A DNA stretch of 43,464 bases from Fragilaria crotonensis (GCA_022925895.1 JAKSYS010000532.1:1-43464); one strand, 5' to 3'. Shown: positions 32,701-43,457, counted from the stretch's first letter. The notes: generated by a model from the letters alone, not told the origin. A program made the numbers and translations.

Positions 32701-33400
32701 AAAGAAGAAGTCGGCGCACAGGGTCACGTTTTGATGGTGCGCGAGCACGGGAGGAGGGATGGCAACAGCCTTGAAAGTAGGAGCGCGGCCCGGGGAGGAG
32801 CGAGTCATCTTACCTTTAAGGACCGCTATGTCAGGACCATAGATGAGGAGTGCTTCGTAAGCGTTGTCTTGGGTGACCAGGCAGTTCCTGACGAGCTTAT
32901 TTCGGAGAATGGACTGGAACTCCGTCACTGGGGCGTCCTAATTTGTTCCGATAGATCTCACGCGCTGCGTCGTCGGCTTCCACCTGCCGGTTTGTGAACA
33001 GTTTCTTCTGTCCGGCTACTGTGGACACCATAGTGTACGCGGTGACAGTGGAACGGTGGCGTTGCTATTGTTAGATATTTGAAAGCATAAAGCCCTGAAG
33101 GCTGCTCCACAAATTCCATGATGGAGCCATCCAAATGATGAACGAACATTGAGGATTGTAACTCTGCAGACCTTGCAGACGGCCGCGAGTGATAAGATGC
33201 TGGCAATCGAATCGCGGTTGTACCCAACCTCGCCCAGGTTTGGAAAATCGCCGACCGTCGTTGAATCCTGAAAAACACCGTTGATGATTACGCGAAGAAC
33301 ATTCCGGCTTGGCCAGATGTTTATCAACATGGACAGATTCTTGATGACGGAGATGGTTGACTGTGAGTTGAGTAGGATCCACGATGGATCAATGCCATGA
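29638..33400 (-). pseudogene. Copia-B Pol remnants: protease, integrase, RT, RNase H
   Basis: Order on minus: protease WILLNSQSTISVIKN (about 33387-33343), where the catalytic Asp is Asn (33367-33369). Integrase has CADFFFVQGICFLHTI, CDVHADPEFEYVRTD and VGEVEQSIRTTKERL, supplying D, D and E in shifted frames (32930-32400). A linker includes YNFLSLTTGARNSRDNW (near 32130). RT has CADGRPQRRFYEMAQ (about 31130), then AWYLLYLNLSH (about 30709-30677) in place of the AWYVDD active site, so the metal-binding aspartates are gone. RNase H has GYWVDASYAVNHDMRSHTGG and SSTEAELVGVSNYL (30230-30060). The end MLADFLTKPLQGNLF is at 29838. Many stops and shifts; the element is dead. Confidence 0.85.
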
Positions 33401-34797
33401 GATTGACTTGACTGCGCCATCATCAGACCATGCTGCAAGAGAATGACACCGCCGGCGGGAGTAGCGTTTGCTCCGGCTTTGCTTGTACAGTCTGTCGAAT
33501 AGTTGCCCATTAGGTTGCAGTTGAAACAGGTGATGCCGGGGTTCACAGCTCCGCTGCTGCCAGGCGTGGGTGGCGTGACGCCACATTGCGCAGCCAGAAG
33601 TGAGTGCACTTGACTCAGGGCTGGTGCTGGTGTTCAAGCAACTGCTGTGGAGCAACACTCGCATTCCTGGGGCAGGCATTCTCTGGGGTCTTAAAATTGA
33701 CCAGCATGCTACATGCTGCGGAAAGCACAGTCGGGTATTCGTCTTTACCCATCACTTAAGAATTGGCAAACTCGGTGATGAGTGTGCCGTATCTGTTTGG
33801 GTCTGGGCCCTTGATAAGTGCAATTGCCAAGGTAATGTCACTGGCAATAGTCTGTATTTCCTCATCTGTTTGCTGATGCCCTTGATCGTCGGAATGGGGA
33901 ACCAGCTTGTGGCTCATGGCAATGGTACCGCTGCGATACTCTATAGTGTCACCATCCCTTGAGTTCCTGTCCGAGTTGGGTGTTGTTGGCAGCCAGTTCA
34001 GAAAACCCTTGAGGGCATCCATTGCTGAGATAAAAGGGATTCCTCATCAAACAGCAGTGTGACAGCCTAAATCTGTTGGAGGAGCCATAAGCAGCCAGTC
34101 GTCAGTGTGAGCCTTTCCTTTGGATCCGGAGATGTACTTGATCTTGGACTTCATCGCCTCCTGCCCCCAGATGACGACATGCATCAGTGATGTGGGTGGC
34201 TGCAAGGATGCTTTGTAGAGTGTCGATTTGCTTGGAGTACGTCTTCACTTTTGCGGTCCAGAGGGCTTCTTGTGGTTTGGTTGCATTGTTGCCTGGGTTG
34301 TCGAGTGGGAGTTTTTGTGGCTCAATCATGGGATCGGCAAATAGGTCGGCAAGGTCCTCTGAGAACCTTAAGTTCTTCATGCAATATCCTTGTAATGCAT
34401 CCACTGGTGTCTTGGCAAACTGGTGTCCGTCCGAGTGCTCATCAAAGCACTCAGAGACGATCCCATTCATGGATTTGGTGGCCCCTTTGAAGCTGCTCGT
34501 CCGCGCAACCCGGCGTGCTTGTCTTCGTACACTGCCTGTTCTGTTTTGACTTGCAGGTCCACGACCTCGTCCGGCTCGTCCCGTCCTACAAACTGATGCC
34601 GATGTTTGCGCTCCGGTTGCTGCTTGGAGATCGCTCATGTTGTCCCGCTCTGCTTTCGTTGTCTGTCCAGTTGGTTGGAGCTGAAAGAGTTTTTCGAGGT
34701 TATTCGGTGCTCGCCACGTGTGGGTGCCGTTGTCAGTAATGAAATGGATTTGCGATGGCGTTCGTTCCTTGTTTGCTGAGCGCCTCTTGTTGGTCAC
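33401..34797 (-). pseudogene. Copia-B Gag remnant with damaged zinc knuckle
   Basis: The longest frame (34797-34102) contains FKGATKSMNGIVSECFDEHS and TPVDALQGYCMKNLRFSEDL, a Gag-like core. A second piece (34022-33756) continues with MDALKGFLNWLPT and EIQTIASDITLAIALIKG. The nucleocapsid knuckle CFNCNLMGNYSTDC (33528-33487) has the spacing Cys-X2-Cys-X4-His-X4-Cys, but the His is replaced by Asn. The N-terminal start is uncertain. Confidence 0.75.
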
Positions 34798-34923
34798 TGC
34801 TGGCTCACTCCGGCTTTGCGTTGCGGGCTGCTGAGTGGTGATAGCCTTGATCTGTTTGATTCATAGGTGGAGGTTTGTAGTTCCTGCGTGAGACTGCTGT
34901 CAATGTCGATTGGGTGGTTGTTC

Positions 34924-35318
34924 TGTTAAGAAAAACGTTCAGGAAAGTACTTTCTATTGCAAAAAGGTTGTTTAGCACAGTATTTACCGCAACACAGTAC
35001 TAGGGCTCTTACCCAATGCCCTCAACGCTATGGTAGATGATGAGTAGTCTAATAAAGTAGACAGTAAAGTTGTTCAAACTTTGCTTCAAATTTGGGATTG
35101 ATGTATACGTCGTTTACCTTTCCTGTCGCCTGAGCGACTGCGTAGTTCTTCTTCGCACCCGGTGTACGTTTTACCACATCTGCCGCCCAAGATACGGTTG
35201 CAGTCGAATCCACGTTCTTTAGTTCTGTGTCAGCAGTCAGCACCCTCCTTTGTTCTGATTAGTGAGTTACTAGCACTGTCTGCACCCCGTTTGCCAGGAG
35301 CCAGGACGGATTCCAACG
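34924..35318 (-). repeat. Copia-B right LTR (5' LTR of the element)
   Basis: About 395 bp. The left edge TGTTAAGAAA is the complement of an LTR ending ...AACA. The right edge GGATTCCAACG corresponds to the LTR start with one change. It matches the split copy at 18134-18214 plus 29504-29713. Limits are estimates. Confidence 0.65.
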
Positions 35319-35455
35319 CAGTATACATAGAAGATAGATCCCTTTAACTGGTGGCACTGTAAGAGCATGATCACTGATCACCCGTGGGGCTTTTTAGTTC
35401 GCACACACTGGTCAAGAGGTGGTGGTAGCATTGCAATGGCCACCTTGTGTCATAC
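35319..35455. other. Spacer between copia-B and the next tandem array
   Basis: Non-coding, no motif recognised. It may include the copia-B target duplication, which I could not define because the left boundary is unclear. Confidence 0.35.
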
Positions 35456-36076
35456 ATCACAAAGTGGTGGTTGCGGTTGCGCTTGTGATTGAGGTGCTGA
35501 GTTGTTTTTGTTTAGGACAAACGGCCAGTAAGAATGCTGTGATAGCCACTTCCTGTAGTACTGATACATTAGGAGGAAGTGGTGGATGCGCTTGTGATTC
35601 TGGTGCTGAGTTATTTTTCCAGGACAAACCAGCAATGTTGTGATAGCCACTTCGTGTAATACTAATGCATCATCAGGAAGTGGTGGTTGTGCTCGTGATT
35701 GTGGTGCAGAGGCATTTTGTTTGAACAAAACGCGCCACCTGCAACAGTGCCATGACAGCCACTTCCTCTTATGCATTAGGAAGTGGTGGTTGCTCTTGTG
35801 ATTGCGGTGCTGAGTTGTTTTTCTTTCGGACAAACTGCCAGCAACGCTGTGATAGCCACTTCCTGTAATACTGATACATCAGGAAGTGGCGGTTACACTT
35901 GCGGTGCTGAGATGTTTTTGACTTGGACGAACTGCCAGCAACACTAGCCTTTGTGGCGCTGAGTTGTTATGTTTTGGACAAATTGCCTGCAATGCTGTGA
36001 TAGCCACTCCCTGTAATGCCAATACATCAGGAAGTGGTGGTCGTGGTCGTGGTCGTGATTGCGGTGCTGAATTGTG
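35456..36076 (+). repeat. Tandem array of ~115-130 bp units with an inverted-repeat core
   Basis: About six diverged units. Each has AGCCACTTCCTGTAATACTGATACATCAGGAAGTGGTGGT or a variant (here described by its arms CCACTTCCTG and CAGGAAGTGG, about 13-17 bases apart). The core is followed by TTGTGATTGCGGTGCTGAGTTG and GGACAAACTGCCAGCAA. Cores lie near 35550, 35650, 35755, 35855 and 36005; the unit near 35905-35965 lacks its core. The most distal unit ends in a GTGGTC triplet run (36033-36056). Confidence 0.82.
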
Positions 36077-36351
36077 ATGAATTGGGACCTGTTGCAGTAT
36101 ACTAGTTCTGCCCTTCAAAATGTTCTCAAATCCAGGTATTGACACTGATTGTATGATTCAAAAGAGGAGGACGCCTTGGGTGCAGTTTCATGAGTTTGTC
36201 CCGTGTCCAAAATCTCAAGGAGCGAGGAGCAGGAGATTTTCCTCAAAATAAAATCTTTTTGGAGTGAATAGTAGGCACTAAAAATGCCAAGAATGCCATG
36301 CATTTATGTAACTCTGAGGTATGAATTGGAGCCGGCCGGTAGCGCCAATGG
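36077..36351. other. Non-coding spacer
   Basis: No gene or repeat is recognised. GC content falls from here to the end of the window. Confidence 0.35.
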
Positions 36352-36660
36352 ATGGAGCTGATAGGAAACATGAGTGTCAATTTGGGAAAATCATCACATT
36401 TTGACATCAAGCATGACGTGTCACGGGGTTTTGCTGTGTGCAATGAGGGATATCTGTCCATGGGCTCCAACTGGTATTCTGTAATGTCCGATGTGCATGG
36501 TAGCGAAGCGCATACTGATGGAGAACAAATTTATGGTCTTGTATCAATGCGACTCAATCTCCATGTCCACCAGTTGGGATCATGGTGAAACGGTCGGGAA
36601 AAACCGACAAGAAATTTTCCAAAATAATCTCTTTGAAACCTTCACTTGAGCGAGACAGAT
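36352..36660 (+). pseudogene. Decayed coding fragment, family not identified
   Basis: A 78-codon frame reads GKSSHFDIKHDVSRGFAVCN and later MGSNWYSVMSDVHGSEAHTD, with protein-like composition, then a stop at 36586. Translation past the stop continues NGREKPTRN. No start or partner exon is evident. It may be a remnant of a transposon-carried or virus-like gene; I cannot name it. Confidence 0.3.
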
Positions 36661-38260
36661 AATTTTGGCGGCAGGTAAGGCCCTCAATGCAAATCCTTGA
36701 GCCTCTGAAAATCAAAAGATGGTCAACATTGAACTTAAGCATAGCAAAACAAGGAAATATTGGCAAAAACACATGTTACCTTTCCCAATATACATAATAA
36801 CACTCATTGTCTTTCCCCATATTTTCACTAACACTTGTTATGTTTGACCAACATTTACAGAAATCCTATTAAAAATTGAGTAATCTTCTCCACACGCATT
36901 TTCTCCACACAGGTATCCAAATTTCCTCTTGTGCTCATTCCATAGCTAGTTGTACTGCATGGCTGCGCACCATTTTCCAAATTTCCCCACCAGGTTGGCC
37001 CACTCTAACATGATGATACAATGGTCATATCCCTCGCTGTCCCGAAGGGCCCTAAGAAGCATAATCAAACAGAACTAATTGGAGGGTTTGCACCTTGTAA
37101 AAACCAAACGGGATTCACTGTGTACCCCGGGGCCTTAAGAAGCATATCAACGGCATGAGGTTCTCATTCCACTTCGCAAATGTCCATCTGATCTTCAGCA
37201 CCAGCACGGCTTGCATTCTGAAACCCATAGATGAAGCTAGCGAATCTGACTTCTCGGAATGATACCCACCCACCTTAGGAAAAGTGCTGTATGTTCGCCC
37301 TGCCCACCCTCCCATCATTTGCCTTCTCACATCCAACTGAGACAAGAATGTCCCTCTCAGCCGCATGAATAAGCCGGGTTGTACATAATAGCAAACTCAA
37401 GGCTTTAACTTTTGGGTAGTGTGCATGATGAGCACATCCTGAACCACCGACAAGGTAAAATCCAATGTCATCGACTCGTCGGATGTTGAAGCGGGATGGA
37501 CATGCAACATCCCGGTGGAGTGCACGCCGTGTTGTCCGTGTCTTCCAATGCTGAAGTTTCCCCAAATTTCTTCGAGAATTGTTGCGATCAGACTTGAGGG
37601 GAATCCAATAATTCTGTTTTCTGGGACTATGCTCATCTCATGTCATTTCTTGGTACAGGCAGATTCCTCGAGAAATCATGATATGCTCGTTGCAGTTGCC
37701 ACCATTGCAAAATGCGGACAGGATACTAGAACCCCGCCTACATTCCAGCAATATCATTGTCCTTCTTCAACAGGTTCTTCCAGCCATTCTCTCCACTAAA
37801 CCCGCATGTTGCTGATTGTTACTGTCATACATGGTCTGAGGTATTCCAAAATTTTTGTCACACAGACCCTCTAAAAAGCAATGTAGAAGTCCAAACAATA
37901 TCTCTCCTTCTTGTGGTAAGAAATCACTCTTGCTTCTTTTCAATTTCTGTACTATGAGCGGCCATCATTAGTTGGATCCCCTGTGTCACAAGGTGACAAG
38001 TTCTTCACTTCTGAGTAAGAATGGAGGCACCTCATTCCTTTAAAAAAAATGATTTTGAACATTCAAACGTTCTCACCCAGATTTGATGATATATACTAGA
38101 TGTATAGCTCTCAGTGAGCTCTTCAGTAATGCCTTAAAAAATTCGGAACAAGTTATGCAGGTTTACTCTTTTGGACATGTTTTTGCAAGATCTCACTAGG
38201 TACCCAACCTTGGTGCCTTCTCAATGTTGGAGAGAATGAAGGTTAAGGTTTGGCCAAATA
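36661..38260. other. A/T-rich region with scattered coding-like scraps
   Basis: Most of it is non-coding. One plus-strand segment (about 37755-37957) reads SFFNRFFQPFSPLNPHVADC and CHTWSEVFQNFCHTDPLKS, which looks like former protein sequence. Frames at 37275-37636 on minus are of doubtful value. No complete gene, RNA gene or array is seen. Confidence 0.3.
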
Positions 38261-38261
38261 G

Positions 38262-38325
38262 CTTTCCTGTAGGGTTCAAACCCACGTCCTCACAAAAGTG
38301 CAGGAAAGTTTAGCCACTAGACATC
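38262..38325 (-). ncRNA. tRNA-like / SINE-like sequence
   Basis: Read on minus, TAGTGGCTAAACT resembles a polymerase III A box. About 30 bases further on, GTGGG-TTTGAAC-CCTAC makes a T-arm-like stem and seven-base loop containing a B-box-like GGGTTTGAACC. CTTTCCTG and CAGGAAAG form a perfect 8 bp pair around it. It does not fold as a complete standard cloverleaf, and box A to box B spacing is short. I read it as a tRNA-derived repeat or pseudogene, not a functional tRNA. Confidence 0.35.
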
Positions 38326-38715
38326 AATCACCAATCCGTTCAATAATGACATGATGATGTAGCTAGTGAAAGCCAAAATTTCATCATTCATTGATTGGGA
38401 GCACTTCTATGCAACTTGCTTATTATGAATGCCTGATGTCTGCATTCTGAAGTCTGCCGGTATGCTGCATACCCTTTACTGAAGTACTTCAGAACAAGTA
38501 TGCTACCGGCAAAAGTCGGCCGCCAGCAGAGCAGTCCTCAGAAGTCAGACTGTCAGAATATGCCTGTCGGACCCCCCATATGAGCCAATCAAGCTTAAAC
38601 TTGTGTTGCTTTGACATTAGGACAATGCTCACTGGAACAAAAGAAACAGGATCATCCCATTTGTGTATACTTTTCAAAACTGCCTCTTTACAAGAACATA
38701 ACAAACACAAAATAA
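38326..38715. other. Non-coding region
   Basis: Contains TCTGCATTCTGAAGTCTGCCGG-like and TATGCTACCGGC short repeats (38435-38520) and an inverted GTACTTCAG/CTGAAGTAC pair (38478-38492). No gene is seen. Confidence 0.35.
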
Positions 38716-39979
38716 ATGATACATGTTTTGTTTTCTGACGTGAATAATGTTTTCCACATTGTACAACCACAAGGACTAGGAATTGATTTTGCATGCTACA
38801 CCTCCGGTTCAGTTAGTCAAGGCGGCTCCTCCTCAATGACTGACTCCTCAGTCATGGAGCATTTGATGGCAATGCTTTCTTACGGTGACAAAAATGACAA
38901 CCCTTACGTACTGTGCTACAAAGATCAGTTCCTTGGAGGGCTTAACCCGTTCCAAGGACTATGTACCGATGATGCTGATTCAAGGGTATCTAAATGTGCA
39001 AATCTCTTGACCGTGCTCCCATATCTTCACCAACAGTCATACATCAGCATATTCATGGTGAGAAGGTTGAATTGAGAAGGGTCTTCTCGCAAGGAAGAGC
39101 CTTCTCCATGCTTTGACTACAGCAGTGAGTGGGAGGACCTTAAATGAGTGGTGAAAAAGTGCTTTGCAACTGCAAGAAAATGATGGCACACTTGTGATGA
39201 TGGCGCGGAATTTGCCATATGATGGATCCTTCCCTTCTGGCTTCAATGGGGATGACTATGCAAAGTGGTGTCTTGAAGCATTCCATAGAAGTGAGGTCAG
39301 TGATGTGTATTGAGCAGATACTTTTACTGTGAGTATTATGACTACCTAGTAGTACTTGTACATGCAATGACTGACAGCGGAAGGATCCTCCAGTATCTGG
39401 TGATGCCGGTCAACATGATGTAACAGCACTGACCCTTGGAGAAGAGACAAAGGTGGGACAACTTCCGTAGTAATGATGAAGCTAACAGATCATTGCTTGG
39501 AGAATGTGGGTATCATCAACAATGATATTAACAATGAAGTCAACACTGTTTGGCAGTACACAAGGTTGACAGCGCCCCCGATTTCTTCGGATTTCCCATC
39601 TGAAGTGAGCTGCCTCATTGGTCAATCTAGATGTGGAAGGGCCAACACACCATCACAACAAAACAAAGCGAGTCAAGGCAAGAATACTACAAGAGTTGTT
39701 GGACAAAATTTCAACGACTCATCTTTAAGGGAAGCTTCTCAAAACCATTTTCTCCAAGTGGTAGTTGGTCATGGACAAATTTTAGCCCCGATGAGAAGGT
39801 CGCAATCTTTTGAAGTGCTTCCCAAAAGTTTAGAAATCGCACAATTGCCTCCCAGGTATGATTGTTCCAGTCATGACGTTGTTGTACATATTGATCATGA
39901 TAAACCAGGAATACAGTCATTGTTCTCACTTGTGTCACTTGTGACAGGGATTCCATTGGTAAACAGTGAAACCTGTTGA
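38716..39979 (+). pseudogene. Series of plus-strand decayed coding fragments
   Basis: Three separated stretches look like former coding sequence. 38716-39075 includes MLSYGDKNDNPYVLCYKDQF and LNPFQGLCTDDADSRVSKCA. About 39165-39313 includes DGTLVMMARNLPYDGSFPSG and DDYAKWCLEAFHRSEV. 39473-39979 is a 168-codon frame ending VSLVTGIPLVNSETC. They lie on one strand in order but in different frames with stops between, as in an old gene or transposon. No domain is recognised. Confidence 0.3.
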
Positions 39980-42800
39980 TCCACCTTGTGGTCAATCAAC
40001 TCTAGTGCGCAAAGCTGCCCGCCGTGTTATTGGTATCTTGTTGCCAAGAAATCAGCCTCTATATTCAACAGTGCAGAGAGGCTACTCATCATTGGTCATT
40101 GAGTTGTCTTGATGTGCACGAACCCACTCAGGTTTAAACGGTTCCTCAAGTTTTCTGTGGCGCTGTGAGGTGGTGAAGAAGAGATCTGAATCCGTAGGGA
40201 TTCGGGTTGGACGTTTTCCACGACCACGGTATTTGTGGAACCTGCTGGTGACTGATGTAATGTCTGTTTACCAGCAAAAAACAGTGATGGCGAAATCAAA
40301 AAATCTGATAGCGACAGGAGGAAAACAATTGATGATGCACACCCTCCTAACTCGCTACGAGTTGATGAGTTTGTATCAATGGGGCCATCGATAGGACCAA
40401 AACAGAGAATCTCTTGCCCGTACATAGAATCCAGCCCCAGGCTGCCAAAGTTTCCCTAGTTTACCATCCGAAGCCAAACAATTGGAAAGCTTGGTTAGTG
40501 AAGAGGGTGTTCAAAATGTATCAATTATAGGAAGGCGAAATAGGAAATGGGCCGTTTACAAGATGATTATGATGCCTCATCGGCACTTCACAAACACATC
40601 AAATGGTGGACAGGAGCTCAATGACAAGCAACCATAATCGGGACGTTTAGGATCATTGGTATCCATTCTAGGAAATGCGGAATAACAACTAACATGTCCC
40701 TCTTGTTGGAAGCTGACAGAACACTGGTGGCGATGAGCTAATTCATCATCTGACGAGGCTTCGTGAAGTAGAATACTGGAGGGAACTGACATGGGTAAAG
40801 TACAACTGAATTTCAGTCCATGGGCCTTTAATTCGGGATAATCTGCGAGGAGTACAGACTCGACGAGAAAGGTGCGGGATGCGTAATATCACGTCGTACT
40901 TCACAGGCGGGTTGATAGTTACCGGACTCCATTATGCACGATACTGGCTGATATTGGATGCCGCTTGCACAAAGCAGCCAGTGTTCATGTGGAACAATTT
41001 CTTAGCAGCAAACACATAGCGACAGCAAGTAAAAAACACTTTCGGTTTTTTATGGCACAACAAGCGATTCAAAATGTCTCTGAGATCACCGAGTGGCTGC
41101 AATTGGGCTGAGGCTTTTGCTAGTGATTGTTTCAATTTCTATTTATAGCTACCTGTTCTTGATGGGTCCAAAAAGTGCTTCGGTCTTCAATTTGTTGACT
41201 TCTTGACCCTAGTAGGTGTCTTGGAAAGCTTGTCGACCCAAAATTCTTGCGGTAAAGCAGGTAATAGCTACTGATGTTGGTTTGTCACGTCTTCTTTCTC
41301 CTGTCTTCCAAGGAAGAAGTCCTCCAGAGTTTGCAATGTTCTTGTGACTACTTTTGATTAGTACGACTCCTGCCTAGCAATCCTCACAGTTCTTGCTGTA
41401 TTTCCAATTGAGTTTTCTTCTTTGATTTATTCTTCACCTAAATCCATTCCTCTTCATTGGGTAGACTTCTCATACTGTCGATTCCATTCCTTTTGATTTT
41501 ACAACTTAATCTTGCCTGGTGGGCATTGACCGAAGGAATTTGTATTCCATTCATGAATGCCGAATTGATGTTGTTGTGGAACAAACAACCTTCAACAGAA
41601 GGTGTCATGCATCCTGCACTAGTACCGTTTGTAGTGCTACCGTTTGTAGGCAGTTAACGCTTATCCTCCACATGTGTTTAGGGGTGATCTGACACAATTG
41701 TGTGACCATCTGGCCTTTTTGTGTGGCCCATATCCCATATGTTATCCAGGTTGTTGACAAATGGGATATGCCCACAATGTGTTGTAAAGTAGCAAAAGGA
41801 ACCGGGTTTCACAAATGGGATGGGACACTTGCTTGCTTGTAGAGAGTTCCTGTTTTGTTGTTTACGGTATGTAACCTGTAACCTAACAAAGATATACTGT
41901 ATTTTTGATAGTGTAGTTACAGTGTAAATGATTTCTTGTTTTTGCATTTCTATCATCACTGAGCTCTGCTACAATCATTGAATGGGTCAAATGAATGCTG
42001 GATGACAGAACAAGCAATTGAAAATCATTGCAAACATGGATGAGGTCCCTCATAGTATCATGTAGGAAATAGGAGTCAACTTCCGATAGAACTGTGTCAT
42101 TACTTCAATGATACCACCACAGCTTCCATTTGGAATGGATGATGATACATCTACCATGCTCACACTTTGGTCACACAAAGCAAAACTCCGTCATGTCCCG
42201 TCTACTTTGACCTTTCCAAAACGCAACACAAATGGCCTGTCATCTACAAAACAGAAACTTACATCAGGCATAAATTACTGCTAACAAGCCGGTAGTACTT
42301 AATTATTGAATTAGTAAAAAACAATAATGAAAAACTGAGGCAGCAAAACCTTTCAGTGACAATTGTAGGATCTCAAGAACAATCTTTCATCAGCTCCCTT
42401 GGACTGACATTCATCAAGCTACTCACCCCTACCAATGCATGTTCAGTCTCCCCTACATTTGCATTTACTAAGTAACTGACTTGATGCTACCGGGTACTGT
42501 ACATAATTATACTGTCTGACATTTCCGTTTGTCTGAACTTTCGGAAGAAAGGGTGATGATTGCCCGTCCATCACAGCGTCGATTTACGTATGCCTATACA
42601 AAACGGAGTGTGCGAGGTATCGTACATTTAGCACATACTCTGCATCGTAGAAGTTCCTGAATCGACGTTGGCCTTTAGTTCCACGTGTAATCCATTTCAA
42701 TCGTTTTTCAACGCGTGACGGAATCTTCGCTGCTGCGATTCGAATCTTAATTTGCGATTCAAATCTACGATAGGACCAAAAAATCAACAAGTTTAGCGAG
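39980..42800. other. 2.8 kb A/T-rich region without a supported gene
   Basis: Both strands are full of stops; frames do not exceed about 109 codons (40096-40425, minus) and lack motifs. A short imperfect inverted repeat (CATATCCCAT near 41730 and ATGGGATATG near 41761-41770) may form a hairpin. No tandem array or RNA gene is recognised. Confidence 0.4.
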
Positions 42801-42822
42801 AGCACCATTTCAAATTTACCAT

Positions 42823-42877
42823 ACTTTGGCTCAGAACCAGGCTCAAAACAGGTTCCGATCTGGTTCTGAGCCAAAGT
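42823..42877. repeat. Perfect 18 bp inverted repeat with 19-base loop
   Basis: Arm 42823-42840 (ACTTTGGCTCAGAACCAG) and arm 42860-42877 are exact complements. After a three-base mismatch the pairing resumes with TTTAC (about 42815-42819) and GTAAA, so the stem may reach about 26 to 29 bp. It is unlike the tandem arrays, being single-copy in the window. Confidence 0.85.
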
Positions 42878-43057
42878 GCTGTAAAGTTGCACTCGGAGTA
42901 TCGTTTTTGGAAAAACTTGAACTCTCTTGTTTTGCGAATGTCCCCTGTAAACGGGCAGTTATTTTGCAAATTGGACAGTCCCGTTAGTTCTGTTTGAGTT
43001 TTTTGTGGGACTAAACTATGGGCCTCGCGCTTTCTCCCTTTGTAGGAACATACCAAG

Positions 43058-43119
43058 CACTATGTCTGTTACGGGATGAACAAACACAAACACTATGTCT
43101 GTTACGGGATGAACAAACA
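43058..43119 (+). repeat. 33 bp tandem duplication
   Basis: CACTATGTCTGTTACGGGAT plus nine following bases occur at 43058-43086 and again at 43091-43119. Confidence 0.9.
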
Positions 43120-43294
43120 TGTATTTTGCTCGCCCTAATTTCGGTACGGAGTATTCATACTTGTACTACTACAGGGAGCACTCTATTTGGACACTGAGAA
43201 CTCAGAGGACCAGTGTGAACGTACGAGTAGAGTCCAGGAAGTATGACATACACTGAAAAGGCATTTATTTTCACAAGGTCGATTTATTTATATC

Positions 43295-43457
43295 ATACTA
43301 GTGGGTACCTCCCAATTGGTCGGACTTTTGGAATACGTGTACGGTATGGGTTGTGCACGGTTGTGTGTACTGTTTGTACAGTTCAGTACTATACGCAAGT
43401 AGTGCAGTACCCCAGAGTGGTCATACTCCGTAACAGATGCACGCACTGACGCAACTA
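43295..43457 (-). repeat. Inverted, diverged member of the 14-15 kb modular repeat family
   Basis: On the minus strand it carries the core TACGGAGTATGACCACTCTG (43405-43434 in full) preceded by GTGCGT-type sequence. It ends with GGTACCCACTAG (complement at 43297-43308), as the copies at 14181-15160 do. The interior is different. It is close to the window edge but appears complete to the microsatellite part. Confidence 0.7.

Larger units (their letters stand above)
18134..35318 (-). mobile_element. Copia-B: decayed Ty1/copia retrotransposon, minus strand, host of the nest
   Basis: Gag, zinc knuckle, protease, integrase, reverse transcriptase and RNase H fragments occur in that order on the minus strand from about 34800 down to 29640, the Ty1/copia order. 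A diverged direct repeat flanks them. One copy is 34924-35318. The other is split: 18134-18214, then the Harbinger element, then 29504-29713. Shared landmarks are GTTGTTTAGCAC (18134, 34967), TCAAACTTTGCTTC (29513, 35068), GGTGTACGTTTTACCA and GGACGGATTCCAAC. Read on the minus strand the LTR begins TGTTGGAATCC, typical of copia. The outer limits are approximate to about 40 bp. The LTRs have diverged substantially, and this is the oldest of the three nested elements. Confidence 0.8.

Noticed and set aside
31544-32734. 396-codon plus-strand frame
   Set aside because: It is antisense to recognised copia-B integrase and linker sequence on the minus strand, and its Val/Gly-rich composition is typical of an antisense frame.
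38262-38325. Functional tRNA gene
   Set aside because: No complete cloverleaf or acceptor stem, and the loop lacks the normal TTC; only tRNA-like features remain.
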